From: Ophiosphaerella korrae
Lineage: Eukaryota; Ascomycota; Dothideomycetes; Pleosporales; Phaeosphaeriaceae
DNA length: 64,000 nt
Reading direction: 5' to 3'
Assembly: GCA_028456385.1 (NCBI GenBank)
Contig: JALNQF010000071.1
Coordinates: forward strand, 62,001-126,000
Under the pieces are notes generated by a model. That model was given only the letters and a program-made list of their open reading frames with translations, was not told the origin of the DNA and made no database searches. Below are positions 1-11,056 of this stretch, one piece after another. How positions within the stretch are numbered: the first letter of the stretch is position 1; each line of letters begins with the position of its first letter. A program made the translations under genes and the position numbers.

Positions 1-600
1 GCTACGGAGTGATCCGTTCTCCAATTTGAGGTTTGCCTCTGCTCCAACTCCGATCAAGACCTCAACACATTCACAGATGCCTGAGTAAGCGGCAGTAGCT
101 AATGCACTACCATATCTTCCAAATCGAAGCTGCATGCTGACATCCGCCTTTCCTCCCTGGACTAAGAACTTGAAAGTCTTAGCCTGCCCTATATATGCTG
201 CTGTAAGGGCACTGCCATATTCCCCACTCTGAAGTTGCATATTAACATCCGCATTTTCTTCCTGGACCAAGGGCTCGACAATCTCAATCCGTCTATATGA
301 TGCTGCTGCTGCAAGGGCACTGCCATATTCTCCGCTCTGAAGCTGCATGTTGACATCCGCCTTTCCTTCCTGGACCAAGAACTTGATAATCCCAATCTGT
401 CCTATACTGCTGCCGTTGCAAGGGAACTGCCGTATTTTCTGTCCTTCGCATCAACTTCCGCTTTGGTAACCAACAGTTGCTTTACTATGCCGTAGTGGCC
501 GTCTTCGGATGCAAGCGAAAGCGCAGTCCTGCCTTCTGAATTCTTTGCCATATTTTCAGCCCCTTGCTCCAGGAGAAACTCCGCCGCCTGGGAATGTCCA
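1..600 (-). pseudogene. Ankyrin-repeat protein relic (cut by window edge)
   Basis: Read on the minus strand this stretch encodes imperfect ankyrin-like units. Each carries a YGSALAAA-type motif, then a helix ending in a LVQ or LLEQ type motif, then an ADVNMQLQSGE-type loop. Units recur about every 100 bases, for example near 310-360 and 205-255. Such repeats are typical of the ankyrin tails of fungal NLR-like and heterokaryon-incompatibility-type proteins. The reading frame is broken: a TAG and a one-base shift lie near 400-410, and another frame ends in a stop near 585-590. The downstream part stays open to base 1, so the 3' end lies outside the window. No start, NACHT or effector domain is visible. 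It could be the decayed 3' part of a larger gene. The repeat family is clear; the exact original protein is not. Confidence 0.6.
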
Positions 601-993
601 CCCTCTAACTACCTCGATTGAATCTCATATCTCATGCCCGAATTACTTGCTAAAAGCATCACAGGAATCCTGATATCAATAAAAAACGCCTTAAGAATTA
701 TGTGATTGAGCAAGACGCCAACTTGTTTTAGTTACCGTGCGGTACCGCACATTGTATGAAACTACGTCAGCTTCTCAGATACACTGAATTTTCACTACGA
801 CTACTTCGTTACTTATTATCTAAATCCCCTATCTTATCCGCAGCATAATATTTAATCAAGCCCATCACTCGGTCAATTTCTAGTTGCACTCAACAAAGTC
901 TACCAATTTCGAAATTTCCCAAGCTACTCCATTCGAAGCTGTAATTCAGGAATTGGCGAATAGTACATAAAGTTACCGATCGAAATTGCTAGA
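601..993. other. Intergenic, no gene seen
   Basis: AT-rich spacer between the ankyrin relic and the BTB-like relic. I see no conserved reading frame, RNA gene or repeat in it. Confidence 0.5.
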
Positions 994-2443
994 ATGTCAA
1001 GTTCCAACTCGTCAGGACACAATGGCCGGCTAACTGATTACATCGATCTTCGTTTGCACTCACTAGAAGACCGATCTGTACTGACAAATAGTCTCAGCAT
1101 AATGATCCGTTGGTGCGGGAAAGATGTTGTAAAAATCCCCCTCGCACTTCTCCTTGCTACCTCGACGAAACTTGAGTGGTTATGAGATGATTCATTTGAA
1201 TTCAAGGACCCGGATCTGAACATCAAGTTCAATGCAGTCACGCCCCGTGGAATACGCCTCGTCATTCAATACATGACCGGCTTGACACACTCGACAGAGG
1301 AGGATCTTCGCATGTCTTCTGAACTACCGATTAGTGACATGCTTCAGATCATTGCAGCAGGGTGGATCCTAGGTATGGAACAATACGTGAAGCCTGTTTA
1401 CGATAAATGTATGACCATACTCGAAGACACATTCCCCTCATACGAGGACTTAGACACATGTAATCGCTTCATTGGCGACATGAAATCCGGCTATTTTGTC
1501 GGCCGCAACCTCATGGAAGCACTCTGCGAGAACCTGTCCGGCCGCATGATAGAAAATAGGATTCCCGATCGTGGAGTGTTTGAGGAATGGTGTCGCAACG
1601 CCGATTTCATTCCGTTTATGATGATGTGGACCATTCGTTTTGGCGAAACACAACAAGTCTCCGAAGTTACAGACGATCGGCATGTCAAAGCTACGTTCCC
1701 GGACTTGGAGCTTGCCGAAGTCAAAGAGGAGCTTGCCAAAGTCAAAAAGGAGCTTGCCGAAGTAGTACATGAGCTGGCTCAGGCTGTGGGCGAGAATTTC
1801 AAATTCCAGGAAAACTATTTATGGGCGGAGGGGGAGATTAAACGAACAAAATTTGAGAGATTCCGGGTACAACACGAGGCTCATGTGTGTCTATCAAGTG
1901 CTCGAAGCGATGCTGTCAAAGCTACAAACGCACTGGAAACTATCAAAAAAAAAATCAAAAATCGCGCATGCTCAATTAGACAAAACTGAGCACCTTAAAC
2001 TCAAGGCTAAAAATTATCTCATAAAAGCCAGAGATTATCTCGCAAAAGCCTATCTTACACACTCGGACGAAAGGTAGACTCTAATAAAGGCACGCTCTAA
2101 GGAAAATGAGGCTCTGACAAAGGCCCGCTCGCAGGAAAAAGAAACTAACAAAGTCACTCGAGGCTTCGACCGCCGAACTTGCCAAGCTGAAACTCGAATG
2201 CGAGCTTGCTCAAGCCAGCCTAGCAGAAGCCAAAAAAAAAAATCTACCTCAACAGCAAGTAAGCCTCTAATAGCCCAGCACAATATTGCACAATCAGAGT
2301 TGCGAAATGCAGAGGTTGTAGACTCCGTTGATGCTGCGCTCGCTGCGCCGCTCGAACGGGGCAAATCTATTTGCGCTAGATTAAGTAGTTTCCTTCGCCG
2401 TGGAAGCCGTGGCAAGGGCTTGGACGCAAGGTGTTTAGATTAG
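994..2443 (+). pseudogene. BTB-like/coiled-coil protein, disrupted
   Basis: A single frame from the ATG at 994 runs into a TGA at 1183-1185 and then continues open in the same frame to 1989. The part before the stop looks like the start of a BTB/POZ-type fold (DVVKIPLALLLATSTKL). The part after it has the same helical region as the two BTB-like genes at 25-28 kb: ILGMEQYVKPV followed by FPSYEDLDTCN. A heptad-rich tail follows (EVKEELAKVKKELAEV, near 1700-1790). After a poly-A run near 1948-1957 the coiled coil continues in another frame (LKAKNYLIKARDYL). Further breaks occur at a TAG (2075-2077) and at the A-run near 2231. A basic C-terminal piece ends at the stop before 2443. The nonsense codon plus at least two shifts make a pseudogene the simplest reading. 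Confidence 0.6.
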
Positions 2444-2742
2444 TATATTGATTAGATCTAGCTAGATAATGTTATTTGCTTCCATAACCTAAATATTTAT
2501 CTTCATACCAAGGACACGTGATAGCTGACTTCATTGTAATCGTGATGTATTATAACTCTCATTCAAAACATGTAATGATAGCTTCCGAAAATTAAATATC
2601 GGGGGTATCTCATATTAAACTAAATCAGGAAAACACTCCACATCTCACACAACCATTTCCAAAACCACTTAAGAAATGCCTAAGCCTTGACCTCCCCCAT
2701 TCCTCCCCTCACACCGTTCACAGGCTCAACCTTCTTCCCAGC

Positions 2743-5700
2743 CTATTCCTCCACCTCAACCTTCGTAGCCTCCGAACTCATATCCGCCGAAATCTTCCTG
2801 CCCTCTGTCTCCAAGTCCTTCCCAACAGGAACAAGATGCTGATTCCCAAGGCCAGGTTCCTCTTCAATCGACTTCGGCCGATCCCCAAGCATCCCCGCAC
2901 CCTTATTCTTGTGTTCAAGCATGCCAACGGGGGCCGTGCTACTCCTATTCAGTCCGCGATGGCCCCCATCCAGCCTCGTCTTCGCATGCTCGCGATCCAT
3001 GCTATTTTTCTCCCTGCTGATCTGTTTCTCGGTCTTTGCGACTGGCATCGTTTTGGCGCGGGACTTTGCTTGAGTGATGGCGTGTTCCTTTGTTTTGCGC
3101 GGTACGTGTTGGCCGTCTTTTTTGTCGCCTGTGCCGAGGAGGGAACCGATGAGGCCGGGCTTGTGTTGCTTTTTCTCTTGCGCGATGGCTTGCTGGAGGG
3201 CTTGCCAGCGGAGACCGACGTTTTGCTCAAGGATCTCGCGTTTCTCGACAGCGTTGGTTTGCTCAGCCTTAGTGTCTAGAGCTCCGAGCAGTTGGAGTTC
3301 TTTTTGGCCTTGGGCGATCCGGGCACGGCGTAGATACTTGGTAGGTTGGTAGCGCTTCATGTATTCTGCATCGAGGCCCTTGAGGAAATATGCGCCTGGT
3401 CCGATGAATGCGGCAATGTCTTTGAGGACGAAACCGCCAATGCCAAAACCAACGCCTCGTGCTGCACCGATGACACCGCTCTGTTTTGCACCTCGGATCG
3501 GCTGCGTCACAATTCCCGTCACGCCATCTCTTACACCATAGAACAGCTCGTCGCGCCCTGCGCGAAGTCCTGAATGGAAGCCCGTAACACGCGGTGGTCT
3601 ACGGACAGTCTCGTCTCCATATAAGCGCGGTGCATTGTGAAAACCCTGCGTCAAAGCGAGAGAGACATTCATCGGAAAGCGTGCAATCGCAGCTCCGGTC
3701 TTCCTAAAGCCAGCACCTGCTTCATGGGCGAGCTCTTCTGCAAGATATTCCTCTGGTTCTTCGACCTTCGAAAGGGAAGATTCTTCTCTCTTCGCCGTTG
3801 GTCGGCTACCCTCCTTCTGCTTTTCAGCTGGATCGTTGATCTTAGAATCACTAGCTGTGTTGGAGTTGGCCTTCTCCAATGTGGCTTGCTGGTGCTTCTT
3901 CCTCTCCTTTATCGCGCGTTTTTTCTGGCTGATTCGTTCTCGTGCCTTTATGCTCTTACTCATCTCGACTGGAACTCCCCCAACACCTGTTGCTGCATCG
4001 GTCAAAGTCCCCATGATACTGCCCCACAAGCCTGTAATTGGTTCACCAGGACCCCCGAAGTCGTTCCATTCGTAGTGTCGAATCAGCCTTAGTTCGTTCC
4101 ACTTCAACTTCTTCCTCTCAACTAGCAGCTCTGACGCAAGTGCAGAAAGCTTAATATTGGTATTCTTGAGTTTCCATACAGCAGCTCGATTATCGAGAAA
4201 GTCACAGCGCATGCTACCTTCTCCGTGCAGCGGCAATGACCGATGAAAAGAGCGTACGGCATTCAAGGCTCCATCGCCTTCGTCTTCGATGCTCTTTGCA
4301 ATCTTCTTAACGTTCATTCTAGCTTCTTCTGTAAGACACTGTTTGATGCCTTCTGCAAGCCGTTCAGCGTTGAGCTTCTTGTATGGAATGCACTCATGTG
4401 CTCCTGCTTTTGCCTTGCTAACCATGGCACCCCAAAATGGCTGGTCGCCAAAAAAAGGGACAATCATAGTCGGTCTCGCGGTCTTGAGGCCAATTGCGGT
4501 TGTGCCTGCGCCTCCATGATGCACTACAGCAGCGCATCGCGGAAATAGCCAGTCGTGTGGTGTGTTTTCGAGCATGAAGATATTATCAGGACAGTCAGCA
4601 TTTGAACCAAAACCACCCCAACCCTTTGACACCAATGCACGACAGCCCGCCATCTTGACAGCTTCAAAAATTAATCTGGTAAATTCGTCCGGATCATCTA
4701 CGACAATCGACCCAAAGCCAATGTACACAGGAGGATCGCCTTTGTCTAGAAATGCTATTAAATCATCTGGTGGTGTAAAACTCGAAGCAAGATCAAGAAA
4801 CACGAAGCCAGTGACTTCAATTTCAGGCCCCCAGTCCTTTGGTTTTGCAATCAAGCTAGGAGACCACATGTACGTATATGGCACTTTGAGCCGATAGAGC
4901 TGACCTGGCGCCCACAGTGTGCTGACTTCTTCGAGATGCAAACTCGTCACACGGAAGCGATTGATAAGATCTCCCAGGCCTTGCCATGTCATCATTTCGA
5001 CGAGTGGGTACGACATGAAGTTGCCATATGTGGCCTCAACATTGCTAGCCTTGATGTTTGCGAGAGGATGTGGAAAGTGGACCGTTGGAGTGTAAGGAAA
5101 TCTGTTCCTGTCAGAAAAAACTATGGTATCCAAGATTCTATACATACGTGAACATCATGTGCAGTGGGATACCTAACTTCTCTGCGATGTGTGGCGGGGC
5201 AAAGCTGGGTGGATTCGCTATTATGGCGTCGGCTACAAATGGATCTTTGTCCCCCACTGAGGGTGTCAGCAACGTCCATTTACAATTTGCATGGAAACAT
5301 ACTCATTTTAGCATTTGTTTTATCTGTTTCATCATCGGTTGCGTTGATGCATGCTCGCCACATGCCTTGAAACATTTCATACATCTGTGCTCTGCGCCGA
5401 CCGATTTCGCCTTCCTTGATCGTATCAAGGTTGGGAACAAGACCTGGGTTCTTCACCATGAAAGCCATGAGTTCCGCGGGATTACCACCAATAGAGAAAA
5501 ATTCGAGTCCCGAATCTTTTTCCACGAAGTCTTTGAAGGCAGAATGCGTTGCCATACGCACGCGGTGCCCATAGTCGTTCTGCAAGATCTTTCCTATACG
5601 GATAAATGGTTGGATATCTCCACGTGACCCAATGATGATGATTACGATATTAAGCCTCATGCGTCGTGATGGATCGTGTTCCATTTCATCATCCTCTAGG

Positions 5701-6410
5701 GCTATCTTTTGGGCATCTATATTCCGCCTATCGTAGTCTGACATATTTGCAACATCCTCATTCTTGGCGTGTTTGGTCAGGACCGCACCCAGTGCTTTCG
5801 CAAGATAGCCCTTGTCACCATCCTTCTCTAGCAGGCTAAGCTTTAATCGTCCATCTGATTTTGATATCCTGCCATGGGTTCGGAAGTGATCATTGGCAAT
5901 CTTGAGACGAGAAAACGGCCCGGAGGTACTAGTACGCTGACTTCGTGATTCTTCTTTAGCTACCGCTGCGTCATGGCTCGGGCTCTTTGGAGGCACATGT
6001 TCGTCGCCTGAGGAGTCCGACTCGGACGAGTAAGGATCAAATATAATTGTTGCTGGTTTACTGAGCGAAGTCGTGTTCTTGGCGCGAGGATTCGACTGTA
6101 TCCTGCCCAGCAGCGAGTGCTTTGCTGAAGGTTTGGGTCGCTCTGTTGCCCATCTCTGTTGCGTGGGCCGGGGTGATGTGGACTCGTCCCGTTTCTCGGT
6201 AGTTTCAGGTTCAGTATTGTGCTTTACGGGGTGTGGCGTAAGTTCTTGTTGAGATGTGCTTATAAAAGAGTTACCAGTGTCGGCGACCAAACTAATTTTT
6301 GTGCCGTCTGTTGGGTCGAGGGGAGGGACAGATATATTTGGGAATGTTGGCTCGTGAATCACAGTTCCAGCTGGCGAGACGTGGTGATCCGCCGGGCTGC
6401 TGGGAGCCAT
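2743..6410 (-). CDS. UDP-glucose:sterol 3-beta-glucosyltransferase-like protein
   Basis: Predicted exons on the minus strand are 6410-5303, 5256-5148 and 5107-2743, giving 1193 residues. The introns are 46 and 40 bases, with GTATGT donors and TCAG/ACAG acceptors. The family transfers glucose from UDP-glucose to the sterol 3-hydroxyl at membranes. About 250 disordered residues lead to the N-terminal GT28-type motif [10 protein letters not shown] (about residue 261). The middle holds [13 protein letters not shown] (about 536) and the donor-binding HHGGAGTT (602-609) followed by [11 protein letters not shown]. No GRAM or PH domain precedes the catalytic part, unlike Atg26. A long C-terminal extension carries a glycine-rich conserved patch ([19 protein letters not shown]), then basic low-complexity sequence. 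Family assignment is secure; the acceptor lipid is inferred. The ATG at 6410 is the first in frame. Confidence 0.88.
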
Positions 6411-7081
6411 CGTTGAGTGAGCCTCGACACAGTGGGACAGCGGAGCGTGTTGGGGTAACCTTGGAGGCTAACCAATGACGAAGTATGGTAGTTAATGGAT
6501 GCTAGTGCTTGGGCATGCGACCAAGACTACGCGGCAAGTGCCAGCGAAGAAATTATATCAATTTTATCAGTTTTATCAGTTTTATCAGGAGATGGGAGAG
6601 CACATGGACGAGTGGACAAGGTCACAGAATCGACAAGACGGCGATGCGTGAACAATGGCGCAGGCTTTCTTGCTATCCATCCGTAGCGTTAATCACCCAT
6701 GAAATCCGGCGTCACTGCATGCGCCCAGGCACAAGCGCTGCATTTCCAGTCTGCTAGCCATGCCCAAGCCGGTTAATCACCGTCTAAGCCGCCGGGCCGC
6801 ATAGAACGACGAAGACTGATGTCATGCTCAAAATGTTGTCCCTGATTAGATTTACATGGGATTTTGACATGGCAATTCAATCGTGCACATTCCTTGACCT
6901 GCGCCACCTGTGTGGATTAGGATCGAGTTGCGCTTATCGCAAAACATGAGTGCGATGGGGTGCGATGCGATGCGATGCGATGCATTTCCTACGTTCGGGT
7001 TTGTCGAGAAAGTATGTTGTCATGCATGCGATCACATGCTATTCAGTGTTCTCTGCCACGGTTCATGGCCGATGCTCCGTT
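6411..7081. other. Intergenic with two short tandem repeats
   Basis: Upstream region of the glucosyltransferase and downstream region of the dehydrogenase. It holds three copies of a nine-base unit TTTTATCAG near 6559-6588 and a GCGAT microsatellite of about five units near 6957-6982. No gene seen. Confidence 0.5.
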
Positions 7082-8241
7082 TCAGCGACCGACACCGACG
7101 CCGTAAAGGACCGCTTTCACAATGTCCTTTGCCCATCCGACCCATCCTCGGCCGATCTGGTAAAGATTCAGTATCTTGACCAAGTTGCGATCAAATGCAT
7201 CCACGTCCTCCCAATCATCCGCATACGGCTCGAAACATGCCGTCTCAATGCTTCCGGCACTCCCGGGCGTGACCAGCTCCCACTCGCCGTTGTCCTTCTG
7301 CCGCACATGCATCTTCGGGCCTATGACCAGCGACCGACCGAGGATTCGCGAGTCTGCAACGAAACGCGTGCCTGCATCCACGACATCCTCGACCTTGCCT
7401 ATCCCAGTACCAGCGAGGATGAAACGCGCACCCGTTGTCACTATGGGTGTATCGATGAAATATGGGCAGAGTAGGTTGATGCGAATGCCCTGTATGGCAC
7501 TCGAACATCGCAGACTTCTGAACAAGCCCAGAACGGCGTGTTTGGCCGCTCCATACTGAGGCTGAATTGCAATTGGCGCAAGCGATGCGACGGAGCCGAG
7601 GAGCAGCAGATGGCGGTCACGCGTGCGTGTTGCTGGTTCGCTGTCGATACTGCAGGCGGAAGAGCCGGGATTCTGAGGAGAAAGCACAAGTCAGTGTCAC
7701 AATCATCGCGTGCACCATCCAAGAAAGGTTGTACCTTGGGTAGCCAGAAGTAGGCGAGATGTGTCGTGTAGAGAACGCCGGTGCAGTTCACGTCCATGAT
7801 GCTGAAGCGTGGCGGTGGTGGCTCTGCAGCGTCAAGATCCTTCCCTTGCTGCATCGAGTCAGGGCCGGCAATTCCAGCATTGGCCACGACAGTATCAATA
7901 CCGCCATGAGGGCTCAGCTTGACGGCCTCTTTAAACAGGTTCACCTGCGACTGCCAATTGGTGACATCGCAGTGAACAAAGTGCACCTTGTTGCTGCCTG
8001 TGAGTTCTTTGCTGATCTCTCGACACAAAGCATCGCCCTTTTCCACATTGATGTCTCCTACGATGACTGTTGCGCCATGTTTGGCCCAATGGCGCACGAA
8101 GCCTGCTCCAAAGCCGCTGGCCCCTCCGGTCACCAAGATGACCTTGCCTTGTACCCAAGTGTCTTTGTAAGGGATTGTGACATCGATGGGCGGCGACTGG
8201 CGGATGGTGGCCACCATGCTCTCTGGTTTGTATGTATCCAT
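7082..8241 (-). CDS. Short-chain dehydrogenase/reductase (SDR)
   Basis: Two minus-strand exons, 8241-7735 and 7672-7082, are separated by a 62-base intron (GTACAA...CTCAG, phase 0), giving 365 residues. The start at 8241 is the first ATG and has A at -3 and G at +4; the open frame upstream of it has no ATG. The Rossmann cofactor motif TGGASGFG, a VANAGIAG segment and the catalytic YGAAK are all present, so the enzyme should be an active NAD(P)-dependent oxidoreductase. The C-terminal half is longer than in a minimal 250-residue SDR and ends in a hydrophobic stretch (WAKDIVKAVLYGVG) that could touch a membrane. Overall it resembles the fungal proteins annotated as 15-hydroxyprostaglandin-dehydrogenase-like, but the substrate cannot be read from sequence. 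It is divergent from the phosphatase gene across 411 bases. Confidence 0.85.
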
Positions 8242-8652
8242 TTCTGAGGCAGAGCAGTTCAGTTGGGTGAGGCAGCTCAATGTCAGCGGTGAATGAACTG
8301 CCTACGCTTTGAAAGATGAAAGCTGATGCCGAGGCTCGCTTGCATGTGGCTAGCCATCACTTGTCCAATAGTCACTAGTCTTGATGTCAAGCAGCGTCTA
8401 CAAGACAACAAGATTACCAGACTGTCGTGCCCAAGGTACGTCGGAGCGAGTATAGCTGTTTGCGTCGACTGTAACGCACGACATAATGACGGGCGGCATG
8501 GCACATAGATAGCATTGACTCGGGGACGCAGGAACATGGGGCGGGCGGCTAGGGCCTGCATCGCTTTTCATCCCACCCTGTGACTCCCCCACTTCGTGAC
8601 GAACCATTCACTCTCCTTCAGCGCCTATAGTTTGAGCAGCCTGTTCACCACA
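8242..8652. promoter_or_regulatory. Divergent promoter region between SDR and phosphoserine phosphatase
   Basis: A 411-base interval separates two opposed start codons, so it must contain both promoters. A CT-rich stretch lies just before the phosphatase start. No specific factor site can be supported. Confidence 0.4.
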
Positions 8653-9816
8653 ATGGCTGTCAAACCCCCGGTCCTCGACGTCTCTGCAACGCATCTTGTT
8701 GCAACGCTCTTCTACAAGTCAGATTCTCCACACTACTTCGCCCACCCCGATCTCTCCCCGCGCAGCCCCAATGACCAGATCCCCTCTGCATCGCTCGAGT
8801 CGCTCAAAGACGGCGCTGCCCCAACCCAGAACCTCAACGACTACCCGCTTGAGCCGCCTACGCCAGGCCCCAACCCTCTCGACAACCTATACGGCAGCTA
8901 TCTTAGCCAGAGCTGCTTGACTGACTTCTTCGTCACCCTTGCAAGTATCCTCCCAGAGCTCGAGCAGAACACAATTGCAAGCAGGAAACTAGAGGCTAGC
9001 AAGCTATGTAGAGTCGTCGAGGTTACGTTTCCCCTACCGAGCACATCGCCCATTGCCCTCGACACGCTGCGACGACATGAAGCGATATCGCGCTTTGAGC
9101 GTGAGTGGAACGTTGAATGCGTCTTCCAAGCCGACACCATATACAGGCGATATAAGCGGCTTGCCGTCTTCGACATGGACAGCACCCTCATCCAGCAGGA
9201 GGTCATTGATGAGATCGCCTCGCTAATTGGCGTCCAGAAGGAGGTTTCGGCAATCACTGCAGCCGCAATGAACGGCGAGCTCGACTTTGAAGCAAGTCTG
9301 CGAGCACGATGCAAGCTGCTCAACGGTGTACCAAGCACCGTCTTCGACACACTGAAGCCAAGGATAACCCTAAATGATGGTGTACAAGACCTCGTCACTG
9401 CCCTTAAACGCCTCGGCTTCAAGATTGCTGTCCTCAGCGGCGGCTTCACTCCATTGACATCCTGGATGGCCGGGCAACTCGGCCTCGACTACGCCTTCGC
9501 AAACCACCTCGTTGTCTCCCCCGATGGCCAAACCCTCACCGGTGAACTAGCTGGTGACATCGTCCACGCCGAAAAGAAGCGCCAACACCTCATTGAAATT
9601 GCTACAAAGGAGCATATCACCCCAGAGCAAGTCATTGCCATTGGCGACGGCGCAAACGATCTGCCCATGATGGGCGCTGCCGGCCTAGGCGTCGCGTTCC
9701 ATGCTAAACCAAATGTCCAAATGCAGGCCCCTGCGCGCCTGAATTCAAAGAGCATGCTTGATGTGTTGTATCTTTTTGGTATCTCCAAGGAGGAGCAGGA
9801 GGTGTTGTTGATGTAG
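8653..9816 (+). CDS. SER2: Phosphoserine phosphatase
   Basis: Single-exon gene of 387 residues. It catalyses the last step of serine synthesis, hydrolysing O-phosphoserine to serine. The HAD-family signatures are complete: the nucleophile motif FDMDSTLIQQEVIDE (Asp near residues 174-176), the second motif VLSGGFT with the phosphate-binding Ser, a conserved Lys (EKKRQ), and GDGANDLPMM with the metal-binding aspartates. The N-terminal 170 residues are longer than in yeast Ser2 and correspond to the regulatory-type extension seen in bacterial SerB and many filamentous fungi. I chose the ATG at 8653 (ACAATGG) because the frame upstream contains no ATG. Cytosolic enzyme, no targeting signal seen. 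Its divergent neighbour is an SDR, with no obvious pathway link. Confidence 0.93.
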   Translation: MAVKPPVLDVSATHLVATLFYKSDSPHYFAHPDLSPRSPNDQIPSASLESLKDGAAPTQNLNDYPLEPPTPGPNPLDNLYGSYLSQSCLTDFFVTLASILPELEQNTIASRKLEASKLCRVVEVTFPLPSTSPIALDTLRRHEAISRFEREWNVECVFQADTIYRRYKRLAVFDMDSTLIQQEVIDEIASLIGVQKEVSAITAAAMNGELDFEASLRARCKLLNGVPSTVFDTLKPRITLNDGVQDLVTALKRLGFKIAVLSGGFTPLTSWMAGQLGLDYAFANHLVVSPDGQTLTGELAGDIVHAEKKRQHLIEIATKEHITPEQVIAIGDGANDLPMMGAAGLGVAFHAKPNVQMQAPARLNSKSMLDVLYLFGISKEEQEVLLM

Positions 9817-10865
9817 GTGGATTGAAGGTGCTGTCGATTGTGATGCGTTCACGTTTATATACCCTTTCTCGAGCTTTGCACAAGCGTAGCGTGTTCGTGA
9901 TATATAATTCAACATTGTTTTCTGTTTGCGTATTGCGGTTTCGGAGTGCGCAGGTTTGGGAACAGAGGCCGTGGTGTGTTGTAGAAGAGTAGCTCTGAAG
10001 TAAGGTGGAGTGAATGTATATTGCAACTGATGAGCATGCCGATGATGCATTCATCGAATCTCAAAGTCCCCATATGGCAGCCGGTCGTGCCAAAAAGTGT
10101 GTGCGATGGTTGCCGCCAAGAAGATGTCACTAGCTGCCATTTTGAAAAAGGGAAAGTGTGACTAAGAGGTGATGCTTGGCGGCAAATTTTGCATGAAACT
10201 TTGCATGAAACAGTCGCAGCCACGATAAAGAAACTTTATCGCATAATCCTGAGTCTTCGACACGTTGAGGAGATTACTAGTCTCGGTGCAGGGCACCATA
10301 GCTTCCTCCAGGCTCTAGGGAAAGAGCGTCGATGGGTTAGAAGTTTGCATGTGCAAGCGATATGATCATTTTTTATTTGGGTGTGGCCATTTACTGGGCT
10401 GCGTTGATGAATGTAGACCGTCAAGATATGATGTTCTGCTTATTGACCGCTGCCAAGGGTACCAGAACGCGTATAGGGCTGGCCTCAATGTGCGGAGAAT
10501 TAAACTCCGAGATACGATATTGCCAACTTCCACGCGTCAAAGTTACCAAGACTGTGAGCCATCCCTGGTACATGCATTTGCTTCTGTCATCATCGCCCAC
10601 GCTGAGATTTTGCGATAGGAGAACCGTAACACAATACGATGAAGTTTCCCGATTCGTCATGACATTACGCCTTGAAAAAAAGGGGATTTCATACAATCCG
10701 TGCCATTGGACTGCTAGGGGAAAGGCAATGAAGCGCTTAGGCGTGGGCGGTGCCTGCCGACGCGGCTCGGTATTTGCTGTGGAAACCTGACCGTCCAAGA
10801 TTTGCAAGGTTCTTACAGCCACAACTGCGGTAACAAAACGAAAACGATTGATGATGAAACCACTA
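9817..10865. other. Intergenic, no supported gene
   Basis: 3' flank of the phosphatase and a further kilobase without a convincing gene. A small cysteine-containing frame at 10349-10618 was considered and not accepted (see rejected items). Confidence 0.4.
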
Positions 10866-11056
10866 CGGAGGCGCCTTCCAAAAGTCTTTGCCCACGCCAA
10901 GACACTAACAAGTCACATTTCTAGATTAGGTAGTCCAGTGATTGTGACCACATAGTGCGGTCTTGCCCTAGGTCGTGAAGGCTTCCATATTGTGTGCCGA
11001 GACTGTGGCCTTTTTTTCTTTTTAGCGTGGGCAAGAACTTTTGAAAGGCTCCTCCG
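10866..11056. mobile_element. 191-bp MITE with TA target duplication
   Basis: The ends form terminal inverted repeats of about 34 bases. The left end starts CGGAGGCGCCTTCCAAAAG and the right end, read in reverse complement, starts CGGAGGAGCCTTTCAAAAG; both continue into TTGCCCACGC. About five mismatches separate the arms. A TA dinucleotide flanks each end (10864-10865 and 11057-11058), as expected for Tc1/mariner-type insertion. No coding capacity. The element family cannot be named without a repeat library. Confidence 0.65.

Noticed and set aside
1183..1185. Stop-codon readthrough in the BTB-like frame
   Set aside because: The codon after TGA is GAT, not the CTA context known to promote readthrough, and the gene has further frameshifts downstream.
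10349..10618. Small Cys-containing frame starting MCKRYDHFLFGCGH
   Set aside because: The start resembles small conserved fungal proteins with a C-x-H pattern, but the rest shows no pattern, and no splice form improves it. Homology search would decide.
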